Assembly: GCA_963783355.1 (NCBI GenBank)
Contig: CAWANF010000008.1
Span: 1 to 5,677 of the forward strand
DNA: 5,677 bases
Direction of reading: 5' to 3'
Source: CAWANF01 sp963783355
Lineage (GTDB): Bacteria > Bacteroidota > Rhodothermia > Balneolales > DATFMH01
Below the pieces are notes generated by a model. It had not been told where the DNA came from and made no database searches. It worked only from the letters and a program-made list of their open reading frames with translations. The translations under genes were made by a program, and so were the position numbers. How positions within the stretch are numbered: position 1 is the first letter of the stretch; every line of letters starts with the position of its first letter. Of this stretch, positions 1 to 5,231 are shown piece by piece.

Positions 1-232
1 ATATTCGTTTAAAGTAGTTTTCTCAAAATGACGAGCAACAGTTTTGCGGTGTGTAACGACTGGCTGAGCGGGCTGCGTTCGTATCCACAGAGTCAAAAAG
101 TTGATGCGTGGTAGAATTCTTGAACATCCACTGACGCCCAAATGTTTTATGACTGAATGTTATGGGCTGATTACACTCAAAGCAACATTCATACGTGTAA
201 ATATTTAATATACAGACCATTAAAATAATCAA
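1..232 (-). pseudogene. Frameshifted N-terminal remnant of a probable transposase (runs off the left edge)
   Basis: Read on the minus strand from 232, the frame gives a cysteine pair (CFEC), then NQPITFSHKTFGRQWMF, then a helical stretch ending ASRY, and stops at 23-25. From about position 60 to 1 the next frame stays open and reads THRKTVARHFEKTTLNEY, which looks like the recognition helix of a helix-turn-helix. Joining the two frames gives a zinc-knuckle-like CxxC, an aromatic-rich linker and an HTH of the type ASRY-THRKTVARHF, an order seen at the N-terminus of several DDE transposase families. The simplest reading is a single-base frameshift near 50-60. The catalytic part would lie outside the window. 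I cannot name the IS family. A short unrelated ORF is the alternative. Confidence 0.4.
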
Positions 233-313
233 ATCCTTGATAATTTGTATTAAATATTTCGAGTTCTTACATTGAACTCACGTTATTATAGGAACTGCTA
301 TTTATATAAAATA

Positions 314-353
314 GATTCCAACTTTACTTTATAGTGAAAATAAAGATGGAATC
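314..353. repeat. Imperfect 40-nt inverted repeat in the spacer 233-458
   Basis: GATTCCA at 314-320 pairs perfectly with TGGAATC at 347-353. After one A/A mismatch the inner arms CTTTA/TAAAG pair, then TTT/AAA after one more mismatch. The long arms suggest a transcribed hairpin or the end of a small mobile element. No run of T follows closely on either strand, so I do not call it a terminator. The spacer also has GAGTTC/GAACTC at 261-279. I see no gene in 233-458. Confidence 0.45.
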
Positions 354-403
354 CTGTTGAGATAAACCCTGAATTTAAGTTCTGAGCTGATCTATCTCAT
401 TTG

Positions 404-415
404 TAAACATGTTTA
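404..415. repeat. Perfect 12-bp palindrome TAAACATGTTTA
   Basis: TAAACATGTTTA is self-complementary and sits just beyond the terminator-like hairpin that follows the cupin gene. It could be an operator for an unseen promoter or a chance palindrome in AT-rich DNA. No neighbouring gene starts here, so no regulator is assigned. Confidence 0.25.
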
Positions 416-420
416 TCATA

Positions 421-448
421 AAAGGACTATCAGGAAGAACTGTCCTTT
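421..448 (-). terminator. Hairpin terminator behind the cupin gene
   Basis: On the minus strand AAAGGAC (448-442) pairs with GTCCTTT (427-421), a perfect 7-bp stem with a 14-nt loop, continuing into TTTTA. It begins 10 nt after the cupin stop codon, the expected place for an intrinsic terminator of the haemoglobin-cupin transcript. The T tract is short and the stem is only moderately GC-rich, so efficiency may be modest. Confidence 0.55.
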
Positions 449-458
449 GGTTATTATC

Positions 459-845
459 TTAGCCCCTGGTCTTCTCAATCATATGATTAATTACATTGCT
501 GTGTTCATGCTGAGGACTGAACATGATTATCTCCGCATCAGCATTGACCTTAACATTATGCCCGGCTGGCCAGTAAAACATATCATTGGTGGTCACCGTT
601 TCCTGAATGCCATCCGCATCCGTGGTTGTTAGTTGACCACTGAGAACATAACCCCAGTGAGGGCTTTGACATAGGTTTCCCTCAAGTCCCATAAATAGGG
701 GAGTGGTATCTACTCCCTTAGACAGGCTGAAATACTCACCGCTTATTTTCCCTAATCCGGTTGCATCACCGAAATCTTTTCTCTGACGAATAACAGCGCC
801 AGGGATTTCCATTTTTACCTCAATGTTTTCTTTTGCAATTTTCAT
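459..845 (-). CDS. Small single-domain cupin protein
   Basis: A 128-residue protein with the layout of a one-domain cupin. Motif 1 is around residues 61-71 (SPHWGYVLSGQ) and motif 2 around 88-111 (DMFYWPAGH, then EIIMFSP). Of the usual motif-1 metal ligands (HxH plus Glu) only His63 is evident, and His96 is a further candidate in motif 2. Metal binding is therefore uncertain, and the protein may bind a small molecule without catalysis. No signal peptide or membrane segment is visible, so it is probably cytoplasmic. The start is firm: ATG lies 7 nt after a full AAGGAGG. It follows the haemoglobin gene by 21 nt and is followed by a hairpin terminator, so it is the last gene of that transcript. 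Substrate and role are unknown. Confidence 0.85.
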   Translation of the reverse strand: MKIAKENIEVKMEIPGAVIRQRKDFGDATGLGKISGEYFSLSKGVDTTPLFMGLEGNLCQSPHWGYVLSGQLTTTDADGIQETVTTNDMFYWPAGHNVKVNADAEIIMFSPQHEHSNVINHMIEKTRG

Positions 846-852
846 TTTTGAT

Positions 853-859
853 CCTCCTT
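853..859 (-). promoter_or_regulatory. Strong Shine-Dalgarno AAGGAGG of the cupin gene
   Basis: AAGGAGG on the minus strand, 7 nt before the ATG at 845-843, fixes the cupin start. It is notable because the other genes here lack a clear Shine-Dalgarno, as is common in Bacteroidota. It may allow independent, strong translation of the second gene of the transcript. Confidence 0.7.
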
Positions 860-866
860 TTTTTAA

Positions 867-1316
867 TTACTTAGAAATTATGGAATCTTTTAACGACCAG
901 AGAATGCCAAGCACATCTTTTTTAGTCTCATCATCAATATTATGTTTTTCCAGGACTCCCATAATATCGTCAATAACATTCATGTATTCGGCAGCGCTAA
1001 TATTCATTCCCTGATGGGTGGTTGGCATATCTCTGCCCTTGTATTCAACTGAACCACCGCTTCCGGCACTAAAAAATTCGATGGTATGTTGTCTGATTTC
1101 TGCAAACCGTTCCGGTTGGTCCTGATAAGGTTTAAAGCGTGCATTAATTGCCGGATTATTCATGTGCGCTTCAATTACATCGTCAACAATGGCGGTTATA
1201 CCAGCTGTTCCACCTAATCGTTCAAAGAGTGTTTTTGTTTCCAGGGGTGGCGTTTGTGCACTTATTAAGCCTGTGATGCATAAAAGTGCAAATAATAATT
1301 TGAGTTGCTTTTTCAT
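867..1316 (-). CDS. Group 1 truncated haemoglobin with N-terminal signal peptide
   Basis: A 149-residue globin-like protein. Residues 1-20 (MKKQLKLL, a hydrophobic core, then LISA before Gln21) form a Sec-type signal peptide, so the mature haem protein probably acts in the periplasm. The globin domain begins LFERLGGTAGI (30-40), the usual opening of group 1 truncated haemoglobins. Phe61 lies in NARF, and TTHQGMNIS (99-107) carries the proximal haem ligand His101. The segment that usually carries the B10 Tyr/Phe reads VIEAH (47-51), so the distal pocket may differ from the NO-dioxygenase type. An in-frame ATG at 1346 would add ten residues but overlaps the predicted -7 box, so I chose 1316. 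The regulator gene lies upstream and the cupin 21 nt downstream. The family binds O2 or NO; the actual ligand is unknown. Confidence 0.88.
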   Translation of the reverse strand: MKKQLKLLFALLCITGLISAQTPPLETKTLFERLGGTAGITAIVDDVIEAHMNNPAINARFKPYQDQPERFAEIRQHTIEFFSAGSGGSVEYKGRDMPTTHQGMNISAAEYMNVIDDIMGVLEKHNIDDETKKDVLGILWSLKDSIISK

Positions 1317-1343
1317 GAGAAATACTATTAAATGTTTAGATAA

Positions 1344-1372
1344 CAAATCTATTGCAACTAAAAGTCATTCAA
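1344..1372 (-). promoter_or_regulatory. Bacteroidota-type promoter for the haemoglobin-cupin transcript
   Basis: On the minus strand TAGATTTG (1351-1344) matches the Bacteroidota -7 consensus TAnnTTTG exactly. A TTG at 1372-1370 lies 18 nt upstream, near the expected -33 spacing. Transcription would begin around 1337-1339, giving a leader of roughly 20 nt before the ATG at 1316 and ruling out the upstream ATG at 1346. It lies in the 124-nt gap after the regulator gene, so the haemoglobin and cupin can be expressed separately from the regulator. Confidence 0.55.
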
Positions 1373-1440
1373 TAGCATATTTGGTTCTTCCACTAGCAGT
1401 TTTAGTTCAGTGAATTCATTAAAAAGGAAAATATACAGGT

Positions 1441-2541
1441 TTATTGCTGCACTAACGCGGAAGGTATAATTCCATATTTTTTACGGAAGCATCTGGCATA
1501 ATAGGAAGGACTGTTAAACCCAGAATCGAAAGCTACTTCTGATATATTCCCTTTTAGCTTTTGCAGTAGTTGCAATGATTTTCGCAGCCTGAAATGAAGT
1601 AAAAAAACTTGCGGTGATTTTCCGGTTAACCGGATCATCTCGCGGTAGAGTTTTGATTTGCTGACACCTATATTTTTCTCGAAATCTTCAACTTTCATTT
1701 CGGCATTTTGCCATTCTTTTTCAGTGAATTCCATTAAACTATAGAGAAATTTTTCTTCCAACGGTGTTAGCGTGTGTATTTGGTTTTCGTTTAAAATTCC
1801 CCCAAAATTCTCACTCTCAAATAACTGCTTTACTTCAGTTGTTATAACAATTTCAGCACTGGAAATAAAACACATCCGTTGAGCCAATTTAATGGTATCT
1901 TCAAAAATTGATTTTTTATCGGTTACCGGGATACCGGCGTGCAATCCGATAGATAATTCTGTAAAATTAATTTGGTATTGGGTTCTGAAAATCCTATAAT
2001 TTTCACGAATCTTTAAAGCACAAAAAACGGCTTCTGTAACTTTCCGAAATGAAACTAAAAGACCATCCTCGTTTTGCTGAACAATATTTCCATTAAACGA
2101 TTTCAGAATGGTAATTATCTGTTTGTAAATTTGTTGCAAATCTGAATGAACAGAAAGAGGAGCGGAATATTTAAAAGAGTGATTTTCTATAGTAACCACC
2201 ATTATTGTCCTAAATGCCGTATCATTTATGATATTCAGGGTTGTATTCTGTGCTTTTTCAGGGTCCTCTATTCTACCTAAAAACGATTCAACAATGGTTT
2301 TATCAACTTCAATAATTTGATGAGGCACATTGCCATGAGCATGATGATGCATCTCAATAATAGCATTTCTGTCGGGCGCTTCAATCAAACAAAAAGCAGT
2401 TTTCCGGGCATCATCGAACCAATATGTTAATCCCCTACATTCAAATTTGTGCTGAATTTTTAAATCTTCCTGGTGTATTTGCGCAACAAATTCAGCAGTA
2501 ACAGTTTCAGAAACAACGTGACGATCCATAAATATTGGCAT
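1441..2541 (-). CDS. DUF4242 / degenerate nucleotide-cyclase-like / AraC-type transcription regulator
   Basis: A 366-residue cytoplasmic protein with three parts. Residues 1-92 (MPIFMDRH, CRGLTYWFDD, AFCLIEAPD, EMHHHAHG) are a DUF4242 domain, related to nickel-binding SCO4226-like proteins. His8 and the cluster His65-67/His69 are possible metal ligands. Residues about 110-245 resemble a class III nucleotide cyclase: NEDGLLVSF (157-165), LSIGLHAGIPV (196-206) and DTIKLAQRM (215-223) match the family's conserved blocks. The first metal Asp is absent (VVTIENHS, 115-122), and the usual Asn-Arg catalytic pair is only partly kept, so it is probably a non-catalytic sensor. Residues about 276-364 are an AraC-type double HTH, with ISEVAFDSGFNSPSYYARCF in the second half. 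It lies directly upstream of the haemoglobin and cupin genes, its likely targets. No clear promoter or Shine-Dalgarno was found in front of it. Confidence 0.88.
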   Translation of the reverse strand: MPIFMDRHVVSETVTAEFVAQIHQEDLKIQHKFECRGLTYWFDDARKTAFCLIEAPDRNAIIEMHHHAHGNVPHQIIEVDKTIVESFLGRIEDPEKAQNTTLNIINDTAFRTIMVVTIENHSFKYSAPLSVHSDLQQIYKQIITILKSFNGNIVQQNEDGLLVSFRKVTEAVFCALKIRENYRIFRTQYQINFTELSIGLHAGIPVTDKKSIFEDTIKLAQRMCFISSAEIVITTEVKQLFESENFGGILNENQIHTLTPLEEKFLYSLMEFTEKEWQNAEMKVEDFEKNIGVSKSKLYREMIRLTGKSPQVFLLHFRLRKSLQLLQKLKGNISEVAFDSGFNSPSYYARCFRKKYGIIPSALVQQ

Positions 2542-2811
2542 ACCCCATGTATTTCTTAAAGTGATAAATTGAACTTTTATTCATCTCATGCATGATTATA
2601 ACAACTTCTTTGCTAGTTTGTTGAATTTGCCCTTAACGGGAGTCTGTGCAAAAACTCCTTTTAAAATTAACAATATAATGAGTAAAGTCCAATCCTTGTT
2701 ACTACCATTACTGTCGTTAGACTCAAACACCGGGGCTATATTCCTTTCTCTGTTATGTATCGTCCGGTATCCCTACAATTTAATAGGCTGCCCCGGTTAT
2801 TCCATCGGGAA
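2542..2811. other. Gene-free spacer between the regulator and the intron end
   Basis: I find no gene here on either strand. A 79-codon open frame on the plus strand (2588-2827) has no recognisable features and runs into the intron structure. GGAGT/ACTCC around 2639-2655 forms a small hairpin followed by TTTT on the plus strand. It could be a weak terminator or an IS end. The part from about 2660 to 2811 may be domain IV sequence of the truncated intron, but nothing in it resembles a reverse transcriptase. Confidence 0.4.
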
Positions 2812-2906
2812 ACTGCTGTATACGTGAACCTCCCGAAAGCTTTCGCACTACAGCGGTGTGAGAGGTGTACTGGTCCCGGTTAGTCGGTATCAGTCGCCTA
2901 CTCGAT
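2812..2906 (+). ncRNA. 3' end (domains V and VI) of a truncated group II intron
   Basis: ACTGCTGTA (2812-2820) pairs with TACAGCGGT (2849-2857) as the lower stem of domain V. The strings GTATACGTGAAC, GGTGTGAGAGG and CCTACTCGAT are typical of bacterial group II introns, most like class C. Domain VI folds with ACTGGTCCCG (2869-2878) against CGGTATCAGT (2885-2894), extended by AGG/CCT and then GAG/CTC. This leaves A2900 bulged, 7 nt before the AT end at 2906, the expected position of the branch-point adenosine. Domain V is 46 nt instead of the canonical 34, and the excess equals a 12-nt palindrome at 2834-2845. No intron-encoded protein or 5' end is present, so self-mobility is not expected. 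Confidence 0.75.
2834..2845. repeat. 12-bp palindrome CGAAAGCTTTCG inside intron domain V
   Basis: CGAAAGCTTTCG is perfectly self-complementary and sits in the upper part of domain V. Removing it leaves exactly 34 nt between the ends of the lower stem, the standard domain V length. It may be an insertion that extends the stem, or a sign of decay. Confidence 0.5.
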
Positions 2907-3060
2907 GTGTGCTTATGTGGCTTTTTTTAGAAGGCTTTTTTCTCTTTCTTTTCACTTTATCAGCCTTAATGAAATCACTTATCTTTTTTTTCTCTTTCTC
3001 TGTTAACGGTCTTGGGTCAACAAAAAAATCCACATCTAAAGGTTCTCTAATCAATCCCAT
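2890..3060 (-). CDS. Small basic protein gene, 3' end overwritten by intron sequence
   Basis: A 56-residue protein beginning MGLIREPLDVDFFV, with a Lys/Arg-rich C-terminal half (KVKRKRKKPSKK). I recall similar small proteins of unknown function in Bacteroidota but cannot name a family. The ATG at 3060 is preferred over an upstream TTG because the family-like sequence begins there. It starts 4 nt after the ancestral stop of the GNAT-like gene (3065), so the two were probably translationally coupled. The last codons (HRVGD and TGA) lie inside the antisense group II intron end, so the native C-terminus has been replaced. It may still be made if transcribed. Nucleic-acid binding by the basic tail is only a guess. 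Confidence 0.6.
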   Translation of the reverse strand: MGLIREPLDVDFFVDPRPLTEKEKKKISDFIKADKVKRKRKKPSKKSHISTHRVGD

Positions 3061-3064
3061 AATA

Positions 3065-3589
3065 TTAATTTTTAAAATATTTATCAATCAATTTTAATGC
3101 TGCATCTGTATTAATCACCATTAATTGTCCACCTGCACAAATCGCTCCAAGTGTTTTCTCGTAATGCTCAATCAATTGAGTTTTTGCTGTAAATGAAACA
3201 TATCCTTCAAATCCACGATGAAATGAAATCCGACAAATAAATGCAACAAGGTTTCAAGGTACTCCTAAATACACTTTGTTTCGTCCAAGATTAAATGGAG
3301 CACTCTCAATCAGGTGCATATAAACATGATCTTCTCTCTCAGTAATGCTAATTAATCCTTGAATTACATCTTGATTGCCATCAATCGTTAATTTATATAC
3401 GTCTCGATCTGGTTGCTTATACTCACTTTTCCAGTTAAATAACCATCCGTTTTTCTTTGTGATAGATTTTAAATCATCTTTATCAATCAATGAAACATCA
3501 GTCTGAAAGCTGTCTCCAGTTATGACATTCTCAATTGAATTAGTCAATTTATCAATCTCTATATCAATACGTTGATGACTACGTCTCAT
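3065..3589 (-). pseudogene. GNAT-like N-acetyltransferase gene interrupted by one in-frame TGA
   Basis: The first part (111 codons, 3589-3257) reads KLTNSIENVITGDSF, then DVYKLTI, HVYMHLIESAPFN and NKVYLGVP before a TGA at 3254-3256. The same frame then continues without a break for 62 codons (NLVAFICRISF, YVSFTAKTQLIEHYEKTLGA, MVINTDAALKLIDKYF) to TAA at 3065. The restored 174-residue protein matches a Bacteroidota GNAT-like family I recall, in which the stop position is Gly (VPGNLVAF), so GGA to TGA is the likely change. The HYEKTLGA segment matches the late GNAT motif. The acetyl-CoA loop is not clear-cut and the substrate is unknown. The good frame on both sides points to a recent lesion. 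TGA also ends other genes here, so glycine recoding is unlikely. The small basic gene follows after 4 nt. Confidence 0.75.
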
Positions 3590-3593
3590 ATTG

Positions 3594-3601
3594 CAAATTT
3601 A
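3594..3601 (-). promoter_or_regulatory. Bacteroidota -7 box in front of the GNAT-like gene
   Basis: TAAATTTG on the minus strand matches TAnnTTTG and ends 4 nt before the ATG at 3589. Transcription would start at or very near the start codon, giving a leaderless or nearly leaderless mRNA, or the true start could be further in. No convincing -33 TTTG is seen at the right distance. Confidence 0.4.
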
Positions 3602-3651
3602 CCAAAAATCAACGAGAAACGATCATGTTTGCAGGGCTTTTCTGGCATTAT

Positions 3652-3665
3652 ACCCAACGTTGAGT
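3652..3665. repeat. Palindromic ACCCAACGTTGAGT, resembling fused integron core sites
   Basis: CAACGTTG (3655-3662) is a perfect palindrome, and the flanks extend the pairing to ATAC/GTAT with one mismatch and one G-T pair. On either strand the two halves fit the integron core patterns RYYYAAC and GTTRRRY, but back to back and without the L boxes and spacing of a real attC. It lies between the recombinase remnant and the GNAT-like gene. It may equally be an ordinary operator-like palindrome. Confidence 0.25.
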
Positions 3666-3669
3666 GTAT

Positions 3670-3684
3670 GTTCAATTATTGAAC
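3670..3684. repeat. 15-nt perfect inverted repeat GTTCAAT-T-ATTGAAC
   Basis: Two 7-nt arms around a single T, 4 nt beyond the CAACGTTG palindrome and 24 nt from the recombinase remnant's stop. A dimeric protein-binding site or a recombination half-site is possible. No function can be assigned. Confidence 0.35.
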
Positions 3685-3708
3685 TTATATTTTCTGTATC
3701 GTTTTTAT

Positions 3709-3994
3709 TTATGAACATATCGTTCCAAATTGTGCGGATATGATCATGCCATCAAGAAGATTATTAAATTTAAAAATAGTATTCGAAGCATTCGTATACC
3801 GTTACAGTGTCTTAATGCTTCCGTGTCCCATCCATTCTTGAATAAAACGAAAATCCATCTCCTGTTGCAGATTATGTGTCGCAAAACTTTGCCTTAAAAT
3901 ATGAGGATAAACGCGCTTAGTTATGCCTGCCTCATGAGCAACTCAGCTGCCGTCTTCCTGATATTGAAAATCGACTGCGAGACGGTGCCCAAGG
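3709..3994 (-). pseudogene. C-terminal remnant of a tyrosine recombinase (XerC/D-like integrase)
   Basis: On the minus strand one frame reads VSQSIFNIRKTAAE (to about 3942). After a one-base frameshift it continues VAHEAGITKRVYPHILR, QSFATHNLQQ, EWMGHGSIKTL, a stop, then RYTNAS and NLLDGM to TAA at 3709. This is the catalytic end of a tyrosine recombinase: HILR supplies the His-x-x-Arg motif, GHGS the second His/Trp-site residue, and RYT the nucleophilic Tyr. The lesions are a lost base near 3942 (TGA at 3943-3945 in the downstream frame) and TAA at 3802-3804, where Glu (GAA) would be expected just before the Tyr. The N-terminal two thirds are missing. It begins directly behind the glycerate kinase stop, so a DNA junction lies near 3995-4000. 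It cannot be functional. Confidence 0.78.
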
Positions 3995-3999
3995 ATGGT

Positions 4000-5019
4000 T
4001 CAACCTTTTTTGATTCGTAACTTCACCATACGGGCGATGTCGTTGCCGGCCAGCCTGAGCAGTGCGGGAGTGGATTTAACGGCTTCCTCAAGTGAAATGG
4101 GTTTCCTGAGTATGGAAAACATGAGGTCTATCCCCAGAAGGTAAAGGGCATCGGTATCTTCGCCGATGGTTCCCGCAACCGCCACGACAGGCTTGTGGTA
4201 TTTCAGGGCTATTCCGGCCACGCCCGCGACGGTCTTCCCGTATTGGGTCTGCCGGTCAATTTTACCTTCACCGGTGATAATCAGGCCGGCCTCCTGAATT
4301 TTCTGTTCGAGGCCTGTCAGTTGTGAGATGATATCAAAACCGTTCATCAGCCTTGCCCCGCAGAACACCATCAAACCACCGCCAAGTCCTCCAGCGGCGC
4401 CGGCGCCGGGAATGAATTCGATATCGGTATTCAATTGTTCCCTGATCTTACCAGCGAATGCAGAGAGGTTCCGGTCGAGAGTTTTTACCATGCCGGGGTC
4501 TGCTCCTTTCTGGGGACCATAGATACAGGATGCTCCCTCAGGGCCGGTAAGAGGATTGGTGACGTCGCAGGCAGCGATGATCTCCGTGGTACGAATACGC
4601 TGGTCCATACCACTGATATCGATCCGGGCAACATTTCCGAGAGAGCCTCCGCCCTGGGAGACATTCTGGTTTTCTGAGTCTGTAAACCTTACGCCCAGGG
4701 CGCAGGCCATACCCATGCCCCCGTCATTGGTGGCACTGCCGCCGATACCGATGATGATCTTTTTGCACCCGGCATCCAGGGCGGCCGTGATTAGCTGTCC
4801 CGTGCCAAAAGTGCTGGCAGTTAATGGGTTTAGCTCTCCGGGATTCAGACGCTCAATGCCTGAGGCAGCGGCCATCTCGATGACGGCAGTCTGTCCGTCG
4901 CCGGTTATACCAAAAAAAGCATCGGTTTGACGCATCAGCGGGTCCATGACTCTCACCGGGATGATCCTGCCGTTTGTAGCTTCAGTAAGGGCTTCCACTG
5001 TACCCTGGCCGCCATCGGC
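4000..5019 (-). pseudogene. 5'-truncated class II glycerate kinase (GarK/GlxK type)
   Basis: Glycerate 2-kinases phosphorylate D-glycerate with ATP in glycerate/glyoxylate use. Numbering from the GTG at 4998, the family hallmarks are present: GIGGSATNDGGMGMA (84-98), CDVTNPLTGPEGA (144-156), YGPQKGA (160-166), PGAGAAGGLGGG (197-208) and TGEGKIDRQTQYGK (242-255). Homology continues upstream of the GTG as ADGGQGT (5019-4999), where the family usually has ADGGEGT. Before that the sequence no longer matches, an in-frame stop lies at about 5062, and there is no ATG. Roughly the first 40 residues, including the N-terminal substrate-binding part, are therefore missing. A shorter 332-residue product from GTG is possible but probably inactive. 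The C-terminus looks native. The gene is far richer in G+C than its neighbours (37 of 60 bases at 4201-4260, against 17 of 60 at 1861-1920), suggesting a foreign origin. Confidence 0.85.
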
Positions 5020-5065
5020 AATTAAAGCAAATATCTTGAATTGTTTTATTATTTCATAGAATTAA

Positions 5066-5080
5066 CCTGACATGTCAAGG
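5066..5080. repeat. Near-palindrome around TGACATGTCA upstream of the kinase remnant
   Basis: TGACATGTCA (5068-5077) is a perfect 10-bp palindrome; with one extra A the flanks CC/GG pair too. It lies in the sequence that replaced the 5' end of the glycerate kinase, close to the breakpoint at about 5020. It could be an operator or part of an inserted element. Confidence 0.3.
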
Positions 5081-5096
5081 AAATTACTATAAACCA

Positions 5097-5226
5097 TCTC
5101 AAAAAAGTCTTTTCGTCCGATATCGCCGAAAAAGACAGTTTTCGTTCAGGCACTAAATAGTCGATACCTGTTGCACCTTTTTACATTACAAACAATTAGA
5201 AGCTGTCTCAAAATAATCTTTTAGCG
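5097..5226. repeat. Two direct copies of an IS-end-like sequence, 109 nt apart
   Basis: TCTCAAAAAAGTCTTTTCG (5097-5115) and TCTCAAAATAATCTTTTAGCG (5206-5226, written here only as its start and end) share the core TCTCAAAA-N3-TCTTTT in the same orientation. The second copy is preceded by AGAAGCTG. Sequences of the form AGCTGTCTCAAAA are common at IS termini, so these may be two ends of related insertion sequences. No transposase is present between them. The family is not assigned. Confidence 0.4.
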
Positions 5227-5231
5227 CAACC

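Noticed and set aside
1770..2215. Active adenylate/guanylate cyclase domain
   Set aside because: One of the two metal-binding Asp residues is missing from the expected block and the Asn-Arg pair is incomplete, so I treat it as non-catalytic.
2588..2827. 79-codon open frame on the plus strand
   Set aside because: It has no family-like sequence, is low in complexity of composition, and its 3' part overlaps the structured intron domain V. It does not resemble an intron-encoded reverse transcriptase.
2858..3097. Plus-strand open frame rich in Phe/Leu
   Set aside because: It is the antisense of the Lys/Arg-rich small gene and the intron end; the hydrophobic run mirrors AAA/AAG codons.
3254..3256. 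TGA read as glycine (alternative genetic code)
   Set aside because: The glycerate kinase remnant ends in TGA where the family is expected to end, and the recombinase remnant has unrelated lesions. A nonsense mutation is simpler.
3652..3665. A genuine integron attC site
   Set aside because: The two core-like heptamers are back to back without L boxes, spacer or extrahelical bases. Kept only as part of a hypothesis.
4328..4930. Plus-strand open frames over the kinase gene
   Set aside because: They lie opposite a clear glycerate kinase frame in G+C-rich DNA, where antisense open frames arise by codon bias. No recognisable motifs.
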